A stretch of 6,341 nucleotides of DNA. Source: Candidatus Gastranaerophilales bacterium. GTDB lineage: Bacteria > Cyanobacteriota > Vampirovibrionia > Gastranaerophilales > Gastranaerophilaceae. The notes under the pieces were generated by a model. That model worked only from the letters and a program-made list of their open reading frames with translations, made no database searches and was not told the origin of the DNA. Position 1 is the first letter of the stretch. Every line of letters starts with the position of its first letter. Positions 1 to 5,305 of the stretch are shown here, piece by piece. The DNA is taken from the NCBI GenBank assembly GCA_944325615.1, contig CALVAU010000009.1:1-6341 (forward strand), given 5' to 3'. The position numbers and the translations under genes were made by a program.

Positions 1-440
1 GGAGAATTTTCTATTAATTTTTGGTAAATCATTAGAGCCAAATCGTATTCTTCGCATAATTCATGCGCTATTCCAAGTTGCAATATTGCATCTGGGTTAT
101 CGGGGTTTATTTGGATTGCTCGTACAAAATTTTTGATTGCTCCGCATGGAATTCCTTCTAAAAGGTGGCAAATCCCGAGTTCGTAAAAAGTTTCATAGCT
201 GTCATCTTTTAGCTCCGCAGCTGTATTTAAGTATTTGATTGCTTTTGAATATTGTTTTAAATGTTTATAGCATACGCCAAGTCCATAGTAGCTTTCTGGG
301 TTGTTTCTGTCGATTAGTATTGCATTCAAGTAATTTGATACTGCTTCTTTGAACATATTTTCCAAGCGTAGTGCTGTCGCTTTTTGGTAAAAGCTGTTAT
401 TTTCGGCTGTGTTATTATATATTTTTGTGTTTGAACTCAC
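1..440 (-). CDS. TPR-repeat protein, N-terminal part (runs off left edge)
   Basis: The minus strand has an open frame of 146 full codons from a GTG at 440-438 to the window edge; the 3' end is outside. An in-frame TGA lies a few codons upstream of the GTG, and AGAGG (454-450) sits 9 bases before it, which fixes the start. There is no signal peptide, so a cytoplasmic location is likely. The protein is a run of about four tetratricopeptide repeats (roughly residues 15-48, 49-81, 82-115 and 116 onward), with typical spaced residues such as YYGLGVCY, AIKYLNTA, FYELGICHLLEG, AIKNFVRAIQINPDNPDA and LQLGIAHE. TPR arrays are protein-binding scaffolds; the partner is not visible here. It is transcribed divergently from the exported-protein operon. 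The family assignment is firm, the specific role unknown, and a downstream catalytic or further TPR part may be missing. Confidence 0.88.
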   Translation of the reverse strand, partial: MSSNTKIYNNTAENNSFYQKATALRLENMFKEAVSNYLNAILIDRNNPESYYGLGVCYKHLKQYSKAIKYLNTAAELKDDSYETFYELGICHLLEGIPCGAIKNFVRAIQINPDNPDAILQLGIAHELCEEYDLALMIYQKLIENS

Positions 441-558
441 TTTTTGTAACCTCTTTCATTATTTATGATAGTGATTTTTGGGAAGTTGAAGAACGACCAT
501 TTGATGTATAGTTTATCAATCATTGGATTTATTATTTTTCTTGTGCTATAAAATTGTT
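441..558. promoter_or_regulatory. Divergent intergenic region between TPR gene and exported-protein operon
   Basis: These 118 bases separate two divergently transcribed genes, so they must hold promoters for both. The plus-strand promoter is listed separately. For the minus-strand TPR gene only a weak candidate is seen: minus-strand TTCTTC and TATCAT separated by 17 bases, upstream of the AGAGG ribosome site at 454-450. A short dyad, TTGAT (501-505) with ATCAA (515-519), lies between the two units and could be an operator, but five base pairs is little evidence. Confidence 0.45.
523..552 (+). promoter_or_regulatory. Extended -10 promoter predicted to give a leaderless mRNA
   Basis: A -35-like TTGGAT (523-528) is followed after 18 bases by TATAAA (547-552), preceded by TGC (544-546), which together form a good extended -10 element. 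Six bases (553-558) then separate the -10 hexamer from the ATG at 559. With the usual six-base discriminator, the first transcribed base would be the A of that ATG. No Shine-Dalgarno sequence precedes the ATG, which agrees with leaderless translation. The elements are seen directly; the start point is inferred. Confidence 0.55.
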
Positions 559-1371
559 ATGAAAAAGTATTTGGTATGGCTTTTAATTTTGGTTGGAATT
601 CCTGTTTTGGCAGATGAGGTGACACTTGGAAAAGTTGAAGCTCAAAAAATTGAGCTTCCTAAAACTGACGTTAAAGCTAAGCAGTCTTTGGTTGTAAATG
701 ATGAGCAAATTTTGCAGGAATTGGTAAACAGACAAAAAGAAAAAGATTTAGAAGATATTGAAAATCTTTGGAAAGGTACTGTTGAAAATAATCAGGTAAT
801 CGGGTTTGCATTAAAAAAATTAGCTACCCCTGAAAGTCAAAGAAGAATTCATTCATCATTGATGGCAAAAACTTTATCAGCAGTAGTTGCGGGTGCTTCT
901 TTAGCTCCTTCATTAATCGGGGCTGATTATTTTACACAGTCATCAGCTTTTGCTGCAGGTCGTCTGGCTCAAAATTTGATTAACCGCAAAAATATGCCAA
1001 CTGAAATTCCTTTGACAGATACTGAATTAATAGAACTTGCAGGGTTAGTTGAGAGTTTGCAGGACAAAATTATCACAGCATATTATAATTACAAAAGTTC
1101 ACTATCTCAGTTGAAAGAAACAAGACAAAGACTTCTTTTGTATAACAAAAATTATGCAAAAGCTTTAGATGAAGAAGATTTGATGGAAATTACAATTTCT
1201 TCTGCTTTATATGACAATATGAGGGTTGAAGAATTTTATTATATGGAAAATGCTAAAAAATATCATTTGGAATTGCAACGTCTTGCAGGTAAAAAAGTTG
1301 TAGACAAGCTGAATTTGTATCAATTTAACTACAATTCTACTTTGGTAGGTGAAAAGGCGGTGGGTAAATGA
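559..1371 (+). CDS. Exported TolC-like coiled-coil protein, paralogue A
   Basis: The protein has 270 residues if it starts at ATG 559, which gives a clean signal peptide (MKKY, then a hydrophobic core, cleavage after VLA at about residue 18). A TTG at 523 would extend the frame but would bury the signal and lies in the promoter. The mature protein has a charged helical stretch (about 40-75, ending DLEDIENLWKGT), a hydrophobic Gly/Ala/Ser-rich segment (about 103-140), and two long amphipathic helices (about 153-200 and 205-245) containing ESLQDKIITAYYNYKSSLSQ. The YYNY helix and the following helix resemble the periplasmic coiled-coil hairpin of TolC-family efflux proteins, but the protein is well short of the usual 400-plus residues, so it would be at most half of a TolC fold. 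It overlaps its paralogue by four bases (ATGA), implying coupled translation and joint function. Export is well supported; the TolC relationship is inference, and the substrate or partner is unknown. Confidence 0.75.
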   Translation: MKKYLVWLLILVGIPVLADEVTLGKVEAQKIELPKTDVKAKQSLVVNDEQILQELVNRQKEKDLEDIENLWKGTVENNQVIGFALKKLATPESQRRIHSSLMAKTLSAVVAGASLAPSLIGADYFTQSSAFAAGRLAQNLINRKNMPTEIPLTDTELIELAGLVESLQDKIITAYYNYKSSLSQLKETRQRLLLYNKNYAKALDEEDLMEITISSALYDNMRVEEFYYMENAKKYHLELQRLAGKKVVDKLNLYQFNYNSTLVGEKAVGK

Positions 1372-2261
1372 TGAAAAGATTTTTAATAACTGCTTTCATT
1401 TTAAATTTGGTGCTCCCGACTTTTGCAATTTCTTATGATGATATAAAAGTCCCGAAAGCTCCAGCTTATAGAACAGGTCTTTCAGAAGATCCTGAAAAAG
1501 AATATATGGAAGCAAAAGCTAAAGAAGATAAAGTTCATCAAGCATATGTAAAAAAAGATGCTGAACAATTTGATTCTACGGATTTGACTTTTGCTGATTT
1601 AAGTATCAAACAGATTTCACGTGAAGTTGCTGCAGATTTAGAACTTGATCAGGAGGATATGGTAGGCGATTTATCTGTCTTATGGCAAGGTGCAGCATCT
1701 CAAAGTGATACTATAAATTTTGCATTATACAAACTTGCAAATCCTGATGAAGATAAACCTGATGAAAAATCAGTAAAAAAAGTTCTTTCTACTATTGCAA
1801 GTATGTCTACATTAGTTGGTGCAAGTATGGGTAGTCCTATTTTGGCTACAAGTTCAATTATTGGCGGTAATGTATTAGGTATTATGTCACAGGACACTAA
1901 AGCTCTTAACTATAAATATACTAAAGTGACAGATGCTGATATGATTATTTTAGTTAGAAAAATAGAGGATTTACAGCAAAAAACAGTTGATCTTTATTAC
2001 AATTATATGACAGCGCGTAAGAAATTAAAATTGATTGAAACAATCGCAGCTGACAGAAAACGTAATTATGAGCTTTCTCAAGAAATGTCAAAAGAAGTTA
2101 TTTTGATTACTGATGCATATTATAGAACAGCTCTTGATAATCAAATGAAAGCAAGATCTGATTTTTATGCAAAAAGGGCTGCATTGGAACAATTTGTCGG
2201 GAATGAAGTCTTTGCCCAATTTGAAGAAGACTTGAAAAAACGTGAGAAAGATAAATCGTAA
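1368..2261 (+). CDS. Exported TolC-like coiled-coil protein, paralogue B
   Basis: The protein has 297 residues. The start is ATG 1368 (a second ATG at 1371 is equally possible and removes one Met); GGCGGTGGG just upstream can act as ribosome site. A signal peptide of about 20 residues ends LPTFA before ISYDD. The order of parts matches the upstream gene: a charged N-terminal helical stretch (about 40-100), DLSVLWQG (101-108), FALYKLANP (118-126), a hydrophobic Gly/Ser-rich segment (about 138-174), then DLQQKTVDLYYNYMTARKKL (201-220) and a second long helix (about 235-275) ending LEQFVGNEVF. The last two helices look like a TolC-type hairpin. Shared LW.G, FAL.KLA.P, LS, GAS, TD, LQ.K and YYNY positions show that the two genes arose by duplication. 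The protein probably sits in the periplasm or outer membrane, perhaps as a hetero-oligomer with its neighbour; its exact function is unknown. Confidence 0.75.
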   Translation: MMKRFLITAFILNLVLPTFAISYDDIKVPKAPAYRTGLSEDPEKEYMEAKAKEDKVHQAYVKKDAEQFDSTDLTFADLSIKQISREVAADLELDQEDMVGDLSVLWQGAASQSDTINFALYKLANPDEDKPDEKSVKKVLSTIASMSTLVGASMGSPILATSSIIGGNVLGIMSQDTKALNYKYTKVTDADMIILVRKIEDLQQKTVDLYYNYMTARKKLKLIETIAADRKRNYELSQEMSKEVILITDAYYRTALDNQMKARSDFYAKRAALEQFVGNEVFAQFEEDLKKREKDKS

Positions 2262-2262
2262 A

Positions 2263-2934
2263 ATGGAATTTATTCCTTATGAAGTAAAAACAGGACAGGA
2301 AAATATGCAAATCGATAGTGATTTGCTTGAATATGCCATAAAAAATCAATTGAAAGAACCAATATTCAGACTTTATGGTTGGTCTCCCGCTTGTGTGTCT
2401 TTAGGTCGAAATCAAAAAAGTGATTTTTTAGACTTAGATTTTCTAAAACAAAATAATATTGATTATGTAAGGCGTCTTACTGGTGGTCGTGCATTGTTGC
2501 ATGATAATGAAATTACATACAGTTATATTTGCCCTGCATCGTTTTTAGCAAATGGAGAAAATGTTGTAAATTCTTATAAAGAAATCTCAAAAATTTTGAT
2601 TGATGCATTTAAAAAATTAGATATAGAATTGGATTTTGGCGGAACTAAAAAAGCTAATGGTCATAAGGATTATTGTATGTTAGTATCGACAGGTGCTGAT
2701 TTATGTTATCAAAATAGAAAATTAATCGGTTCTGCTCAATTCAGAAAAGAAGGTTATATCCTCCAACATGGTTCAATTCTTTATGATTACGATAAAGAGT
2801 TATTGGAAAAAATTTTTAAAGAAGAAGTCGATACTTCATCAATAATTTCAATAAAAGAAATAAATTCAAATATAATAAAAAATGATATTGTTAAAATGTT
2901 AAGTAATGTAAACGATGTAAATCTCTTTGTTTGA
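2263..2934 (+). CDS. Lipoate-protein ligase / octanoyltransferase family protein (LplA/LipM-like)
   Basis: The protein has 223 residues and belongs to the biotin/lipoate ligase fold family, which attaches lipoyl or octanoyl groups to a lysine of lipoyl domains (2-oxoacid dehydrogenase E2, GcvH) in the cytoplasm. Visible motifs: ENMQIDSDLL (13-22, like the NMAIDEALL start), RLYGWSPACVSLGRNQ (36-51), VRRLTGGRALLH (69-80), EITYSY (83-88), Cys138, NRKLIGSAQFRKEG (151-164) with the conserved Lys153, and LQHGS (167-171). A Cys followed about 15 residues later by the RKL.GSAQ motif fits the catalytic Cys of LipM octanoyltransferases and favours that over ATP-dependent LplA, though this is not settled. 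It is somewhat shorter than typical LipM (about 280). ATG 2263 is preferred over GTG 2242 because it follows the TAA of the upstream gene by one base and gives the usual N-terminus; only a weak GAGAAAGA lies upstream, so translation is probably coupled. The link to two envelope proteins is unexplained. Confidence 0.85.
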   Translation: MEFIPYEVKTGQENMQIDSDLLEYAIKNQLKEPIFRLYGWSPACVSLGRNQKSDFLDLDFLKQNNIDYVRRLTGGRALLHDNEITYSYICPASFLANGENVVNSYKEISKILIDAFKKLDIELDFGGTKKANGHKDYCMLVSTGADLCYQNRKLIGSAQFRKEGYILQHGSILYDYDKELLEKIFKEEVDTSSIISIKEINSNIIKNDIVKMLSNVNDVNLFV

Positions 2935-3047
2935 GAGCCTTTTGACGATTTAGTTAAAGTTTATGAAACTTATCCATGCAATTTTTAAGAACAAAAAAAC
3001 TTTATATAAGTACGGGGAATTAAAAAATTCACAGGGGATAAGGAAAG
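2935..3047 (+). promoter_or_regulatory. Leader region of the 495-residue gene: weak promoter, dyads, ribosome site
   Basis: These 113 bases separate the ligase stop codon from the next start. A weak sigma70-type candidate is TTTTTA (2982-2987), 17 bases, TATAAG (3005-3010). Two dyads are visible: AAGTTT-ATG-AAACTT (2957-2971) and GAATT-AAAA-AATTC (3017-3030), the latter flanked by two GGGGA copies (3014-3018 and 3034-3038). AAGGA (3040-3044) and AGGGG (3033-3037) lie before the ATG at 3048 and make a strong ribosome binding region. There is no convincing terminator for the upstream operon, so read-through is possible. Confidence 0.4.
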
Positions 3048-4535
3048 ATGTTTAACGTATTACCAAATTATTCAACAATGATGCCAAATTTACCAGCTTA
3101 TTGGTCTTTAGGTAACCGTCACTGGGTATCAAATTTTGGTGGATCTGTTCAACATAATATTTATCCAGATGGTTATTCTCCTTTAGTTTATGCTTTAGCT
3201 CAAGGTTTAGGTAACCCAAATCATATCAGCCAATGGAATCCTATGTTAATTGGTATTAATTTAGGTCAAGGTATGATGACTGATCCTGCTTTAATTGCGG
3301 CAGGCAATCAGGCAGCTGCAAATTTGGGTATGTCATTAGGTCTTAATATAAGACTTTCTTCTTTATTATCAAATTTAAGTGGTATTGAAGCTCAAATTTC
3401 AAGTATATTAAAATCTGATAAATTAGATGAATCTCAAAAACAACGTTTACAAGAAGTTATTGATGAAATAGCAGCATTGAAAGAACGTATTGGAGAAATG
3501 GCTAAAGGTCAACCTTCATTAGAAGAAGTTCAAGCTCTTCAAGGTGAAGTTCTTGAATTAACTAAAAAAGCATCTGAAGTTGCACAAGAAATCATAAATG
3601 AAATTAAAGATTCTCAAGCATCAGATAATACTGATGAAACAGATGAAACTGATGATGCAGATGGCACAAGCGATGTAGATGACGCTGATGATGCCGATGA
3701 TGCTGATGAGGCTTCATCTGGCAATAATAAAACTGAAAAAGAAAAGAAAGAATTAGCATACTCAATGGAAAAAATTTGTGACAGAATTGAAAAAGCTGTA
3801 AGAGGTGCTGGTACAAATTATGATAATGATGAAAATGGTATTAAAAATATATTAACAGAAGAAATTAATAAAGATAACGTACTAGAATTATTCGCTGCTT
3901 GGGATAGAACTTATAAAGGAAAAGGTAGCTATTCAGGTGGGGATGATGATTATGGCCTAATTGGTACATTGATGAATGATTGTGAAGGATCTCAAAAAGA
4001 AGAAATCGCAATGTTATTAATTAGTGCATTAGAAGATAAGGCTCACGAATTAGGTATTGATGTTGCAAGCGAAGTATCAGCTGCTAAAATTGCATCTCAT
4101 GGTGATTGGCATGTATGGACTTTGGGTATTACAACAAGAAATGATGACAAAATCTGTCAAGCTGTAAATGCTTTATATGAAAAAGTTAAAGCTGGAGCTG
4201 AATCTATTGAAGCTAAAAAAGAAGCAAAAGCTGATAAAGCAAGAGCTGATAAAAAAGCTAAAGCAGATAAAGCTAAAGCTGATGCTAAGAAAAAAGAAGC
4301 AGAAAAAATTGCGAAACAAAAAACTCAATTCAGAGATGATATGAGAGAAATTCTAGGTGATGATAAAGCTGAAGTTTCTGATAAAGTTCAATATGAAAAT
4401 AATAAATTTGTTATAAGAATTGAAGGTAAAAATTACTATGGCAAAGATTATTTATCATTAGCAAAAGCTCTTGAAAAAGCAGGTTATGATCCTGCTAAGT
4501 ATTTGAAAAAGCAAACTGTAAAAGCAGTTGCATAA
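3048..4535 (+). CDS. Modular protein with coiled coil, Asp-rich linker, annexin-like module and Lys/Ala-rich helix
   Basis: The protein has 495 residues and I do not recognise it as a named family. It has no signal peptide. Parts in order: a Gly/Asn/aromatic-rich head (1-100); a predicted coiled coil (about 103-188, e.g. QRLQEVIDEIAALKERIGEM); a Thr/Asp linker with DDA repeats (193-222); a helical module (about 235-335) reading KICDRIEKAVRGAGTNYDND (242-261), then GIKNIL, YGLIGTLMND (302-311), EEIAMLLISALED (318-330); a Trp/His stretch (351-360); a Lys/Ala/Asp-rich helix of the TolA kind (about 385-428); and a compact C-terminal domain (429-488) with NNKFVIRIEGKNYYGKDY. The helical module resembles an annexin repeat: GAGT at 253-256 corresponds to the GxGT calcium loop, and Asp299 lies 42 residues after its Thr, within the usual 38-42 spacing for the acidic ligand. 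Cys243 and Cys369 both lie in a KIC motif. The gene has its own leader and terminator. Function unknown; a membrane- or calcium-associated structural role is speculation. Confidence 0.8.
   Translation: MFNVLPNYSTMMPNLPAYWSLGNRHWVSNFGGSVQHNIYPDGYSPLVYALAQGLGNPNHISQWNPMLIGINLGQGMMTDPALIAAGNQAAANLGMSLGLNIRLSSLLSNLSGIEAQISSILKSDKLDESQKQRLQEVIDEIAALKERIGEMAKGQPSLEEVQALQGEVLELTKKASEVAQEIINEIKDSQASDNTDETDETDDADGTSDVDDADDADDADEASSGNNKTEKEKKELAYSMEKICDRIEKAVRGAGTNYDNDENGIKNILTEEINKDNVLELFAAWDRTYKGKGSYSGGDDDYGLIGTLMNDCEGSQKEEIAMLLISALEDKAHELGIDVASEVSAAKIASHGDWHVWTLGITTRNDDKICQAVNALYEKVKAGAESIEAKKEAKADKARADKKAKADKAKADAKKKEAEKIAKQKTQFRDDMREILGDDKAEVSDKVQYENNKFVIRIEGKNYYGKDYLSLAKALEKAGYDPAKYLKKQTVKAVA
3678..3713 (+). 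repeat. Four tandem 9-bp repeats encoding DDA/DEA
   Basis: Four in-frame 9-base units of the pattern GATGAYGCY (last unit GATGAGGCT) encode DDA, DDA, DDA, DEA at residues 211-222 of the 495-residue protein. A related run of three ACNGATGAN units (TDE, TDE, TDD) lies just upstream. The near-identical units suggest growth by replication slippage; copy number changes would keep the frame and alter only the linker length and charge. Confidence 0.85.
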
Positions 4536-4614
4536 AAAAGTTTATATTATGATTCCTCATATTTGGTAGAAAGAAAATCGTAGAAGAAAGTTAGTAGGTA
4601 AAGTGTGAAATTTT

Positions 4615-4641
4615 ATCCCCTTAAAAAAGGGGATTTTTTTT
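4615..4641 (+). terminator. Intrinsic terminator of the 495-residue gene
   Basis: ATCCCCTT (4615-4622) pairs with AAGGGGAT (4627-4634) around an AAAA loop, an 8-bp perfect stem whose core is four G:C pairs, followed by an unbroken T run (4634-4641). It ends one base before the ispD stop codon. Read on the minus strand the same hairpin is followed by ATAAAATTTC, a poor U-tract, so it is probably strong for the plus strand and weak for the converging ispD operon. About 80 bases of 3' untranslated sequence (4536-4614) precede it with no recognisable gene. Confidence 0.92.
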
Positions 4642-4642
4642 A

Positions 4643-5299
4643 TTATTGTGCAAGATAAATTTTTGCAATATCAATATCATTTTGAGTCGTAATTTTTATA
4701 TTTTTATAACTTCCGTTAAGGATATAAACAGTTTGCCCTAATTCTTCCAACATTCCTGCGTCATCTGTAAAATTTTTACCATACAATTTAATATGAGCAT
4801 CTTTTATTAAATTATATTCAAATGCTTGAGGAGTTTGAGTGTTATATAATTTAGCTCTGTCAATAGTTCTAACAATTTTACCGTCAATTACTTCTTTAAT
4901 TGTATCGATAGTTTTAGTCGCAACAGTGAGAGCTTTTTTTGTTTTTACTTCTTCTATAGCGCTGTTTATCAAGTCTGTTGATATCATAGGTCTTGCACCG
5001 TCATGGATTAGAACATAATCACATTTAGAGGCTTTTAGTCCATTGAATACTGATTCTTGTCTTGTTGCACCGCCTTCAATAATTTTTACTTTTTGACTGT
5101 TTTTGAATATTTCTTTTAATTCATCAATGATATTAATATTAGCGCATATTATAATTTCATCAACTTCTGATTTTTCAAATGCTTCTATTGTATATCTGAT
5201 TACTTCTTTATCATAAATTTTTTCTAAGAGCTTATTTTTATTTCCAAAACGCGATGATGTTCCTCCTGCTGGGATTATTGCGTTAACTTTGAAATTCAT
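4643..5299 (-). CDS. ispD: 2-C-methyl-D-erythritol 4-phosphate cytidylyltransferase
   Basis: IspD joins CTP and methylerythritol phosphate to give CDP-methylerythritol, the third step of the MEP isoprenoid pathway, in the cytoplasm. The 218-residue length is normal. Visible family motifs: the nucleotide loop IPAGGTSSRFGNKNK (9-23) with Arg17 and Lys23; GGATRQESVFNGL (76-88); LIHDGARP (97-104) with the metal-binding Asp100; RTIDRAKLYNTQTPQAF (144-160) with Arg148 at the position of substrate-binding Arg157 in E. coli; FTDDAGMLEELG (177-188) with Thr178; and NIKITTQNDIDIA (200-212) with Lys202. No key residue is missing and there is no IspF fusion. The start ATG at 5299-5297 is preceded at 9 bases by a full AAGGAG. 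It is the last gene of the minus-strand operon, six bases after thiL, so translation is likely coupled. Confidence 0.97.
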   Translation of the reverse strand: MNFKVNAIIPAGGTSSRFGNKNKLLEKIYDKEVIRYTIEAFEKSEVDEIIICANINIIDELKEIFKNSQKVKIIEGGATRQESVFNGLKASKCDYVLIHDGARPMISTDLINSAIEEVKTKKALTVATKTIDTIKEVIDGKIVRTIDRAKLYNTQTPQAFEYNLIKDAHIKLYGKNFTDDAGMLEELGQTVYILNGSYKNIKITTQNDIDIAKIYLAQ

Positions 5300-5305
5300 T
5301 TTTAG

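Noticed and set aside
523..558. Upstream TTG start adding 12 residues to exported paralogue A
   Set aside because: It would place extra residues before a clean signal peptide, has no ribosome site, and coincides with the -35/-10 promoter elements.
1700..1897. Minus-strand 65-codon open frame inside exported paralogue B
   Set aside because: It lies wholly within a well-supported gene, with no ribosome site or recognisable family; a shadow frame.
2242..2262. GTG start adding seven residues to the ligase
   Set aside because: The ATG at 2263 gives the usual family N-terminus and a one-base gap to the upstream stop; the GTG extension adds only charged residues inside the upstream gene.
2107..2349. 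Minus-strand 80-codon open frame across the paralogue B / ligase junction
   Set aside because: It overlaps two coding genes on the other strand and shows no recognisable motif; most likely chance in AT-rich DNA.
2923..2947. CTCT/AGAG hairpin followed by CCTTTT as a terminator for the ligase operon
   Set aside because: The stem is only four base pairs, overlaps the stop codon, and the T run is four bases; too weak to call.
3678..3713. Tandem repeats as a possible CRISPR-like array
   Set aside because: Units are 9 bases, without spacers, in frame inside a protein gene; a coding microsatellite.
3604..3816. Minus-strand open frame rich in His (HQHHRHHQRHLH)
   Set aside because: It is the antisense of the GATGAYGCY repeats of the plus-strand Asp-rich linker; it has no ribosome site or domain, and composition alone explains the His run.
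4536..4614. Small RNA or small protein between the 495-residue gene and its terminator
   Set aside because: Only a six-codon ATG frame without a ribosome site is present and no internal promoter or stable fold is seen; it reads as a plain 3' untranslated region.
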